From Candidatus Methylomirabilis sp. (GTDB lineage: Bacteria > Oederibacteriota > PGYV01 > DYJU01), in NCBI GenBank assembly GCA_020722985.1, contig DYJU01000011.1, positions 1-41,025 on the forward strand: 41,025 bases of DNA, written 5' to 3'. The stretch's first letter is position 1. Each line of letters opens with the position of its first letter. Made by a program: the position numbers and the translations under genes. Shown here in pieces: positions 34,361 through 41,025 of this stretch. A model generated the notes under the pieces. The model saw only the letters and a program-made list of their open reading frames with translations, searched no databases and had not been told where the DNA came from.

Positions 34361-34975
34361 TTATTTGATTAATTTATACTGGTTTTCTAAATTATTTATC
34401 TGTTTTTTTATATTATTTATGTCATAATTTATATGATATTTTGAAATTAAATTAATTTTTACATTAAGATAATCAATAAATTTTTTAATTTTTAACAAGT
34501 ATTCATTAATTTTAAGATTCCTTTCGTGTTGCAACTCAATGTCTACAATTTTTTCGTTAGATGGCTGATTTTTAATTAAATTATCATAATATAAGTCATC
34601 AATATAATTTAATAATTCTAAATATTCTTTATTTAAAATCATATCATCAATTTTTTCAATAAGAAAATTACGTTTTAAAATTAAATTACTCTCTATATCA
34701 TTTATTTTAATATTTAGACTGTTTAATTCCTTAAGTAATCTATTTCTAACCATTATAACTGATTCATTATTATTTCTGTCAAAAAAATTCCAGACATTTT
34801 TACTACCGGAAATTTTTAAATTGTTTAATTGTCTTTCTTTTAATTTAACTAACTTTTTTAAATTATTTAAGTTAGAAATTTGTTTTTTTAATTCTAAAAT
34901 CAAATCATTTGAACATAATAATGTATTATTATATATAATAAATAAAATAAAAAATAAATAAAAAATTTTATTCAT
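34361..34975 (-). CDS. Small exported coiled-coil protein, unknown function
   Basis: ATG at 34975 is preferred over one 33 bases upstream: it overlaps the regulator stop by 8 bases, has GGAG about 8 bases before it, and gives a clear signal peptide (MNKIFYLFFILFIIYNNTLLC). That peptide ends in a Cys that might be a lipobox variant. The remainder, about 180 residues, is helical and Leu/Lys/Asn-rich with heptad-like stretches (LEQLKK-type). There is no recognised domain. As the last gene of the FecR-barrel-kinase-regulator operon it may be a periplasmic part of the sensed system. Confidence 0.75.
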   Translation of the reverse strand: MNKIFYLFFILFIIYNNTLLCSNDLILELKKQISNLNNLKKLVKLKERQLNNLKISGSKNVWNFFDRNNNESVIMVRNRLLKELNSLNIKINDIESNLILKRNFLIEKIDDMILNKEYLELLNYIDDLYYDNLIKNQPSNEKIVDIELQHERNLKINEYLLKIKKFIDYLNVKINLISKYHINYDINNIKKQINNLENQYKLIK

Positions 34976-36326
34976 CTTTAACTCCAATTGTATTATTTTT
35001 GAATTCAATTTTATGTTTTTTAATCTTATACTGCAAGGTTGAACGCTTGATTTTTAATTGTTTTGCAGTCAATGATTGATTAAAATTATTAGATTTTAAT
35101 GCTTTTATTATGATTGCCTTTTCAAATTCAGAAATCAAAAAATCTAAACTTTTATCTACTGAAATATTATCATCAATAAAATTATTTTTAAGTGAAATAT
35201 CCCCCATAGCTAAATCTATTCTTAAATTTTTATCAGAACTTAAAATTAGTGCTCTTTCAATGATATTCTGTAATTCTCTGATATTTCCTGGCCAGTTATA
35301 TGACTTAAGTAATTCAATATTTTCTCTGGTAATAAAAAAAAACCCTTTTTTTTTACTAAAATAATTAGCAAGCAATTCTATATCATCTTTACGTTCACGT
35401 AATGGAGGTAAATGTATGGGATAAACATTAATTCTGTAATATAAATCTTCTCTAAATTGTTTATTTTTGACCATTTCTTCTAAATTTTTATTAGTGGCGC
35501 ATATTATCTGAGCATTTGTATGCAATGTCTTATTGCCGCCTACCCTTTCAAAAGTTCTATTTTCAATAACCCTCAATAATTTCACCTGAATATCAAGTGG
35601 AATATCACCCAATTCATCTAAAAATAATACTCCATTTTCTGCAAGTTCTATTTTGCCAATTCTTTGTTTTTCTGCTCCTGTAAAAGAACCTTTTTCATGA
35701 CCAAAAAGTTCTGATTCAATAATACCTTTTGCATATGCAGCACAATGAACAGGAATAAATGGTCCTTTTTTTTGTGATAACTTATAAATTGTATATGCTA
35801 CTAATTCCTTCCCTGTTCCAGTTTCACCTGTTATTAAAATAGTAACATTTTTACCAGAAACTTTAGTTATGTCATCTTTTACCTTTTGTATTGCAGAACT
35901 TTTTCCAATTATTTCACCAAAAATTTTTTCTCTTTCTTGAATATAATAATTTTTTTCATTTGCTAATTTTTGAATACTTAACAAATTTTCAACTTTTAGT
36001 AAAAGTTCATCAAGAGAAAAAGGCTTGGGAATATATTCATTTGCACCAGATTTCATTGCATCTATTGCACTCTGCAACGAAAAAAAAGCTGTTATAACAA
36101 TTATCGTAGAATCAGGAAATAATTCTTTAAATCTTTTAACAAGGTCAATACCATTCATTCCAGGCAATCGGACATCAGATATTAAAAGGTCAAAATATTG
36201 ATTTTTAAATAAATCTATTGCTTTTTCTGCATTTTCCACAGTAGTAACATCAAATTTTTCAGATAGAAAAGCAAAAATACTTTCCCTTATGTTTATTTCG
36301 TCTTCTACAACTAAAATTTTTGCCAT
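34968..36326 (-). CDS. NtrC-family sigma-54-dependent response regulator
   Basis: 452 residues. The receiver domain (about 1-118) has phosphoacceptor D51 in LLISDVRLPG, the acidic pocket ILVVEDE, Thr in VITAF and Lys in PKPF. The AAA+ domain (about 140-370) has Walker A GETGTGKE, the sigma-54 loop GSFTGA (GAFTGA in most homologues) and Walker B VLFLDELGD. A C-terminal Fis-type helix-turn-helix ends in LKIKRSTLQYKIKKH. It activates sigma-54 promoters when phosphorylated, presumably by the kinase 22 bases upstream. Targets are unknown; I found no clear -24/-12 promoter in the window. Confidence 0.95.
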   Translation of the reverse strand: MAKILVVEDEINIRESIFAFLSEKFDVTTVENAEKAIDLFKNQYFDLLISDVRLPGMNGIDLVKRFKELFPDSTIIVITAFFSLQSAIDAMKSGANEYIPKPFSLDELLLKVENLLSIQKLANEKNYYIQEREKIFGEIIGKSSAIQKVKDDITKVSGKNVTILITGETGTGKELVAYTIYKLSQKKGPFIPVHCAAYAKGIIESELFGHEKGSFTGAEKQRIGKIELAENGVLFLDELGDIPLDIQVKLLRVIENRTFERVGGNKTLHTNAQIICATNKNLEEMVKNKQFREDLYYRINVYPIHLPPLRERKDDIELLANYFSKKKGFFFITRENIELLKSYNWPGNIRELQNIIERALILSSDKNLRIDLAMGDISLKNNFIDDNISVDKSLDFLISEFEKAIIIKALKSNNFNQSLTAKQLKIKRSTLQYKIKKHKIEFKNNTIGVKDE

Positions 36327-36348
36327 ATATAATAACTCCTATAAAAAT

Positions 36349-37701
36349 TTACAAAGGAAGTTTAATTATAAAATTATTCTTATTATCAGCAGAATCGTAA
36401 ATTATACTTCCGCTATGTTTTTCTATTATATTTTTAGTAATTGATAAACCAATCCCCATACCGGTTGATTTAGTTGTAAAAAAAGGTATAAAAATTTTAT
36501 CCTTTATTTCATCTGGAATTAATGGTGCATTATCGTATACTTTTAAAAAGAAAAAATTATTTTCAGAATATATTTCTAAAATTATTTTATCAGCATTTGC
36601 CTCATATGAATTTTTGATAATATTTTTTAATGCCCTTTCCATTAAAACTTCATCAATATTAATTTCATAATTTAAAGGTAAATTTTTATTTTTTATAATT
36701 ATATTGGGAAATAAATTTTTAATTAAATTGATAAAATCAGATAAAAAAATTTTATTTTTTATTATTTTTTCTTCTTTTGCAAAAGAAATAAAACGATTTA
36801 TAATATTATCCAATCTAAAAATTTCATTTTTGGTTTTTTGTATTTCAGGTATAATTCTAGTATTATTTTTTATCTTTTTTTCAATAATTTCTATTAAGGT
36901 AAATATCGCAGTTAATGGATTTTTAATTTCATGTGCTAACCCCATTGCAACTAATTGCATCTCTTTATATCTTATTGACTGTAATTCTTTTATATCGTCA
37001 ACCATTTTATTAATCTGTTCCTGTAAATATGAAAATTCATCAAACCATTTAACATTTATGTGATGATTTAAATCGCCTTTAGCAATTCTTTCCATTGATG
37101 ATATTGTTTTATGTATTCTATGAGTAAAAATATATGCAAATATAAAAGAAATAAAAAGTGCAAAAAAAAGAACGATTAAAATTAATTTAAATTGTAATGA
37201 TTTAATCTGATTAAAGGAATCTAAAAATTTCCCCCTTGCCATCATCAATATATATCCGGTCAAAACATTATTTATTTTAAATGGATAAATAAATAATTTA
37301 TTTGGTATATTATTTTCAAAATAAGTAATGGTATAATTTTCTATCTCCCATATTAAATATTTACCAATAAGATTAAATTCATCAGATGTGCCCAGGCATA
37401 CTTCGCCTTTTTTATTTAATAAATAAAAATCAATATTGTACATTTTTTTTTGTTCATTTAAAAAATTTAATGTTTGTTTATACAATGATGTATCCTTAAA
37501 TTCATTGGAAAGTGAAAAACTATCAGGACTAATATTTTTCAATAAAATGTTCCCTATCATTTTTAATCTTAAATTAATTTCCCTATCAAAAATATTTTTA
37601 AAAATTGTATTAACAAAAAGATTTAATAAAATAAAAACTACTAAAAAAATTATAAAAAAACCAAAAAACAATTCCCATTTTAATAATTTTTTATATTTCA
37701 T
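36349..37701 (-). CDS. Membrane sensor histidine kinase
   Basis: 450 residues. First membrane helix about 8-32, an extracytoplasmic sensing region about 33-165, second helix about 170-190, and a HAMP linker. The dimerisation domain has H257 in LAHEIKNPLTAIF. The ATPase domain has the N box LKNIIKNSYEANA and the G2 region TTKSTGMGIGLSI. The G1 box, normally DNGxGI, reads DNAPLI, losing its glycines, which is unusual; kinase activity may be reduced or the nucleotide fit altered. It is cotranscribed with the NtrC-type regulator, its obvious partner, and follows the barrel gene by 8 bases. Confidence 0.93.
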   Translation of the reverse strand: MKYKKLLKWELFFGFFIIFLVVFILLNLFVNTIFKNIFDREINLRLKMIGNILLKNISPDSFSLSNEFKDTSLYKQTLNFLNEQKKMYNIDFYLLNKKGEVCLGTSDEFNLIGKYLIWEIENYTITYFENNIPNKLFIYPFKINNVLTGYILMMARGKFLDSFNQIKSLQFKLILIVLFFALFISFIFAYIFTHRIHKTISSMERIAKGDLNHHINVKWFDEFSYLQEQINKMVDDIKELQSIRYKEMQLVAMGLAHEIKNPLTAIFTLIEIIEKKIKNNTRIIPEIQKTKNEIFRLDNIINRFISFAKEEKIIKNKIFLSDFINLIKNLFPNIIIKNKNLPLNYEINIDEVLMERALKNIIKNSYEANADKIILEIYSENNFFFLKVYDNAPLIPDEIKDKIFIPFFTTKSTGMGIGLSITKNIIEKHSGSIIYDSADNKNNFIIKLPL

Positions 37702-37709
37702 CTTTTAAT

Positions 37710-38978
37710 TTAAAAACTTACTCCGGTTCCTAACAATACAGTCAGATAACTATAATTATATATACCAAATGTTTCCCATTGCATATTTGAACTATACTTT
37801 GTATAAGCAACTGTAATATAATAATTCCAGAATTCCATAATATTTTGTTTAATATCTAATGATAAAGTATAATTATGATCCTGTTGCTTTTCAGATTTGT
37901 ATTTGCCTTCTTTATTTTTGGCTAATCTCGTGCCATATTGTATAATATCAAGTGATAATCCTATAATTGCAACTGGTTTATAATCTGATAATAATTTATA
38001 AGGTAATTCATAATTTAATGCAAAATTTATTAAATGTTCATAATAATTATAATAATTTTCTATGTATTTATCATCGGAAAAATCATTTGAAGTGTCCATA
38101 GTATCCAGATAATTTTGATTTGTAATTTTATTTATGAAATCATAACCTAATTCAATCCCAGACATTTCGGTAGCATAATATGGGACAGTCAAAGATAACG
38201 TAATATATCTATCAATTCTTCTAGCATCTGATAATGAACCATCAATATCAATAACTTTCTGTTCCATATACGGAATATAATCATAAGAAAAACTTAATTT
38301 TGTAAACCAGTTTGATTCCCCCCACTGCAAATTATTATCAATATAAAATCTATATGTCAGATTGTCTTTTTCTTTTGTATAAGTATTAGGACTCTCTTTA
38401 TATTCAGATACTTCTGATGGGAGTTCGGTTAATAAAGTTTTATAATTTGGAAATTTTCTATCAATATATTTAAAACCTATTGTTGTTTCAATTGGTATAT
38501 AATAATATTGAAATTTGTTTACATTTTCTGTATAAAAACCTGCATCAATATAATCATATAAACCTTTTGAGAATTGTTCGTCTTTTGTTTGCTGAGAAAA
38601 ATCTTTTCTATAAAAACCACGTAATCTTATTTCCCAGTTATCATTAAATTGCCAGTTAATTCCTCCCGATAAATAAATATCCATCCATTGAGAAAATAAA
38701 AATCTTTCATCATCAATGTTTAATGGTTGAGCAGTATTTGAATAATTAAAAGTAAAAGTTGGTATAAACCAGATAAACGGCAAAAAATCAGTATTTGCCA
38801 TAAAAGAACCTGCTACATCTGCTTCATAGCCAAAACTATTATCTTGTGCAGATCCTGATTGACCAGGTAGATATGAATATGTCCCGCCTGTATTCATGTC
38901 AAGCGCAGGTATAAATTCAGATGAATAAATATTTGAAACCAATATACAAAGTAAAAAAATACTCAAACATCTTACCAT
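37710..38978 (-). CDS. Outer-membrane beta-barrel protein
   Basis: ATG at 38978 is chosen because GGAGG sits 7 bases upstream and a signal peptide follows (MVRCLSIFLLCILVSNIYS). A longer frame from 39032 would overlap the upstream gene and spoil the signal. The mature part of about 400 residues consists of amphipathic strands with many Tyr, Asn and Trp, suggesting roughly 16 strands, and ends in LLGTGVSF with terminal Phe. Both are typical of barrel outer-membrane proteins. No specific family is recognised. Its place between a FecR-domain protein and a two-component system suggests a regulated envelope channel or a sensor partner. Confidence 0.8.
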   Translation of the reverse strand: MVRCLSIFLLCILVSNIYSSEFIPALDMNTGGTYSYLPGQSGSAQDNSFGYEADVAGSFMANTDFLPFIWFIPTFTFNYSNTAQPLNIDDERFLFSQWMDIYLSGGINWQFNDNWEIRLRGFYRKDFSQQTKDEQFSKGLYDYIDAGFYTENVNKFQYYYIPIETTIGFKYIDRKFPNYKTLLTELPSEVSEYKESPNTYTKEKDNLTYRFYIDNNLQWGESNWFTKLSFSYDYIPYMEQKVIDIDGSLSDARRIDRYITLSLTVPYYATEMSGIELGYDFINKITNQNYLDTMDTSNDFSDDKYIENYYNYYEHLINFALNYELPYKLLSDYKPVAIIGLSLDIIQYGTRLAKNKEGKYKSEKQQDHNYTLSLDIKQNIMEFWNYYITVAYTKYSSNMQWETFGIYNYSYLTVLLGTGVSF

Positions 38979-39001
38979 ACAATTACCTCCATAACATAAT
39001 A

Positions 39002-40603
39002 TTATTTTTTTGGATTTAAAACTGTCCACCATAAAATTTTAGATACTACATCTATACCTAAATCTTTATCATTAAATTCAGATGACAATAATTGCAATTC
39101 AACGTTAGTATTAAAAATTAAATCAAACCAGTTTTCAAGAGTTTTAGGATTTGTTTGTAAATTGCCATAGTCATCAATTAAATAAATCCTTAATTTAAGC
39201 CACGAACCATCAAAATATGTTCGTTTTTCTTCCCATGCAAGATCCTGATTGTTATTTACAATAAATTGATGACTGTCAGTTGATACTGGTTGAATATCAT
39301 TTGTCCAGTTAATATCGCCTGCATTCCTTGCCTTTCTTTCTTTTAATACATCATTTATACTTAATATTTCTTCAGTTGACCATAATTTCCAGTTGCCTGG
39401 TTTATATAAAGTATATTTAGTATTTGCATCAACATAGTCAATGGTATTTGAAAGACGTAATTTTTCTTCTACTTTGTAAATTTTGGGTTCCATAATCCAT
39501 TCAGTAAGCCATATTTCTTTTGGTAAAATTTTTGGTAAATTTGTATTAAAAATATTTTGTGCTCGCAAATAATCAAGACGATTTTTTCTAAAAGTAATTG
39601 ATAATAAATCAATTTGTTTAGGATTTGGTCTGAATATATATTCTTCTATCCTTATCCTGTTACCATGAACATCAGTCATTGTCTTACCGAGGTTCAAATC
39701 AGATTTCATCTCAGAATTTACCCATTTTAAATCATTTGAGGCATGTTCCCGTAAATGAGCAAGTTCGCGTTTAATTTTCCTTTTAAGATAACTTTTTATT
39801 TTCTGTTCTGCCTTTTCTGTGTCTTCTTTATCTTTTCCTTCAATTGTTATTTTTTCATCACTTTTTCCTTTAACTCTTCCTTCTTTTTCAAGTTTTTTCT
39901 TTATTCTCCATTGTATTAGTTTTTCTTTACCTTCATTTTTTAATTCCCTTACAATAATTATTTCTTCACGTAGTTTTCTTAACTGTTTTTCAAATTTTAG
40001 CATATTTTTCAAAGGTCTTGGAGAATTTGGTATCTTATCATTTTTCCCATAATTTGACTCGTTTCCTTTATCAATGTCTATTCCATCCCCTTTTAACGTA
40101 AAAAAATAAACTTTTCCGGCAAATACACCAACATAAGAATTATCTTCATCGGATTCTATAGCGAATTCAGTTCCTTTTACAGCGGCAATTGCCATTTTTG
40201 TATGAACCTCAAAATTTGAATCTTGATTTAATTTTTCAACAATTGCTATAATTTTTCCAAATAACAGATTAAAAATAGTTTTTGCAGAATTTTTGTTACG
40301 TTTTAATTCTGATATTTTCATGTTTGAATTATCTTCTAATCTTATAATGGTTGAATCATCAAAAGTTATTTCAATTAAACTATCTTTTCCAGTTTTTAAC
40401 TCGTCCCCTTCATAAACAGGCATATTAAGTTCCGCATTTTTAAATTCGTTATAATTCACTGATTTAATAAGTGCTTCACCCTGATAATCAGATATTATTG
40501 CAATAGATTCAGTTAAACTCTTTATAATATCAGATTCTTCTGCAATTGCTGGTATTAAAACCATAAAAATAATATTTAATATTAAAAATATTTTTTTTAT
40601 CAT
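39002..40603 (-). CDS. Exported FecR-domain protein with long charged helical region
   Basis: 533 residues. A signal peptide (about 1-21, cleavage near AIA) is followed by a FecR domain (about 35-160: GDELKTGKDSLIEITF, DDSTIIRLEDNS, VHTKMAIAAVKGTEFAIE). Then comes a highly charged Lys/Glu helical stretch (about 200-300) and a strand-rich C-terminal domain (about 320-530) that I do not recognise. FecR domains occur in periplasmic signal-transducing and peptidoglycan-associated proteins. GGAGG lies 12 bases before the ATG, a slightly long spacer. It is first in a five-gene minus-strand operon whose leader holds MITE-like copy D. Confidence 0.85.
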   Translation of the reverse strand: MIKKIFLILNIIFMVLIPAIAEESDIIKSLTESIAIISDYQGEALIKSVNYNEFKNAELNMPVYEGDELKTGKDSLIEITFDDSTIIRLEDNSNMKISELKRNKNSAKTIFNLLFGKIIAIVEKLNQDSNFEVHTKMAIAAVKGTEFAIESDEDNSYVGVFAGKVYFFTLKGDGIDIDKGNESNYGKNDKIPNSPRPLKNMLKFEKQLRKLREEIIIVRELKNEGKEKLIQWRIKKKLEKEGRVKGKSDEKITIEGKDKEDTEKAEQKIKSYLKRKIKRELAHLREHASNDLKWVNSEMKSDLNLGKTMTDVHGNRIRIEEYIFRPNPKQIDLLSITFRKNRLDYLRAQNIFNTNLPKILPKEIWLTEWIMEPKIYKVEEKLRLSNTIDYVDANTKYTLYKPGNWKLWSTEEILSINDVLKERKARNAGDINWTNDIQPVSTDSHQFIVNNNQDLAWEEKRTYFDGSWLKLRIYLIDDYGNLQTNPKTLENWFDLIFNTNVELQLLSSEFNDKDLGIDVVSKILWWTVLNPKK

Positions 40604-40626
40604 ATGTTTGTATTGCCTCCTTTTTT

Positions 40627-40660
40627 ATAATAGTTTAGACGTTTGTAGAACGAAATTTGT
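40627..40660 (-). repeat. Second, diverged terminal repeat next to MITE-like copy D
   Basis: ATAATAGTTTAGACGTTTGT followed by AGAACGAAATTT repeats the copy D end (GTAACAGTTTAGCCACTTGT, then AGAATAAAAT) 48 bases away. It could be a solo end from an older element or a tandem end duplication. A short minus-strand frame spanning both shows the peptide repeat this creates and is not a gene. Confidence 0.5.
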
Positions 40661-40674
40661 TCAGATAAAAATTT

Positions 40675-40910
40675 GTAACAGTTTAGCCACTTGTAGAATA
40701 AAATTAATCTATAAATAAATTTTTGTTTTGTCATTTTAAAGTCAGGCGAATGATAACTTATGACTTCTATTCCCTCGTTTAATGAGCCTGACAAAGCAAT
40801 CTTGCTTTTATTACCGATCGCCTTCTCTACTTGTTTTCTTACTCTTTTAACTGCCAGATTGCTTCCTTAAGCCTCTTTCCAAGTTCACTTCTAGTGGCTG
40901 AACTATTATA
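40675..40910 (-). mobile_element. MITE-like element, copy D (internally deleted)
   Basis: Read on the minus strand it runs from ATAATAGTTCAGCCACTAGA to TAGCCAC-type end TCTACAAGTGGCTAAACTGT. Over about 200 bases it matches copy A (9118-9318) with, by eye, only six mismatches, but it lacks about 85 bases of the left arm including the TGTCATTGCGAGG segment. Both terminal repeats remain. It lies in the leader of the FecR-domain operon, in the direction of transcription. Confidence 0.8.
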
Positions 40911-40920
40911 AATATTAGCC

Positions 40921-40949
40921 TTTTTATTAAATTATCATATATTTGTAAA
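40921..40949 (-). promoter_or_regulatory. Candidate promoter of the minus-strand envelope operon
   Basis: On the minus strand TTTACA (40949-40944), a 17-base spacer and TAAAAA (40926-40921). The start site would be near 40913, within a few bases of the start of MITE-like copy D, as at prmC. The -10 is a 4/6 match, so this is tentative. Confidence 0.4.
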
Positions 40950-40970
40950 AATTGCAAGTTAAATAAAAAA

Positions 40971-41025
40971 ATGCATAAAGCCCCTTTTTTAAGGGGCTTT
41001 ACGCCAAGGTGGGTGAGGGAGTTTA
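40971..41025. repeat. 55-bp terminal inverted repeat, right copy
   Basis: Exact reverse complement of bases 1-55, carrying the same GC-rich hairpin. The window between the two copies holds core genes (dnaE, metH, prmC), so a transposon bounded by these repeats is unlikely. The contig probably ends in a repeat present more than once in the genome. Confidence 0.9.

Noticed and set aside
40600-40794. Minus-strand 64-residue frame upstream of the FecR-domain gene
   Set aside because: It spans copy D and the extra terminal repeat; its internal peptide duplication is the DNA repeat translated.
1-41025. A 41-kb composite transposon or linear plasmid bounded by the 55-bp inverted repeats
   Set aside because: No transposase or plasmid replication gene is present and the interior holds chromosomal core genes. 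A contig ending at a repeat is simpler.
8999-41025. CRISPR array made by the dispersed repeats
   Set aside because: Copies are kilobases apart, over 200 bases long and palindromic, with no spacers or cas genes.

Overview
This is an AT-rich window (by eye about one G or C in four bases) with long single-strand gene runs, ATGA overlaps, strong AGGAGG ribosome sites and near-consensus sigma-70 promoters. The genes suggest an anaerobic or facultative diderm (Gram-negative-type) bacterium from a poorly sampled lineage: two proteins look like outer-membrane beta-barrels ending in Phe, there are lipoproteins, a type IV pilus/type II secretion ATPase and a cytosolic group 3b-type [NiFe] hydrogenase. 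No rRNA, tRNA, CRISPR array or recognisable transposase was seen, and I cannot name the phylum. The window begins and ends with the same 55 bases in inverted orientation. This is most easily read as a metagenome contig that stops at a dispersed repeat, not as a 41-kb transposon.

Layout. 1-1485: a secreted His-Pro repeat protein with a strong terminator, then gene-free AT-rich DNA ending in a perfect-consensus promoter. 1486-8260: a surface glycan locus with four beta-sandwich glycan-binding-like modules joined to a beta-barrel (interrupted by an in-frame TAA at 3454), a double GH5 mannanase-like enzyme whose first catalytic domain looks dead, and a lipoprotein carrying one more binding module. 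8267-8864: a metallo-beta-lactamase-fold pseudogene with two frameshifts. 8999-9318: a MITE-like element lying at the predicted transcription start of prmC-dnaE. 9344-16806: prmC, dnaE, a pilB/gspE ATPase, a DUF2905 membrane protein and a SpoIID-like lipoprotein. 16858-17580: two more MITE-like copies. 17601-23596: two SirB1/transglutaminase-like TPR proteins, a WD40 protein and a YwqK/MORN-type repeat protein. 23597-28064: CDP-alcohol phosphatidyltransferase, a secreted membrane-anchored protein, a stand-alone MetH activation domain and MetH lacking that domain. 28400-33086: hydrogenase operon hydBGDA plus its maturation protease, with a strong promoter and a CRP/FNR-like palindrome upstream. 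33087-34360: extremely AT-rich gene-free DNA and a MITE-like copy. 34361-40603, minus strand: an envelope operon (FecR-domain protein, beta-barrel protein, sensor kinase, NtrC-type regulator, small exported coiled-coil protein), again with a MITE-like copy just upstream.

How the parts fit. The glycan locus could bind and cut a mannan-like polymer at the cell surface. The hydrogenase would balance NAD(P)H and ferredoxin-linked electrons with H2 during fermentation. Split MetH supplies methionine. The minus-strand operon looks like a two-component system controlling, or sensing through, an outer-membrane assembly.

The most unusual signals are the MITE-like family, in which every clear copy points in the direction of transcription of its neighbouring gene and two copies start at a predicted transcription start; the in-frame stop in the surface protein; the paired SirB1-TPR proteins with complementary loss of catalytic-type residues; and the dead-plus-live GH5 tandem.
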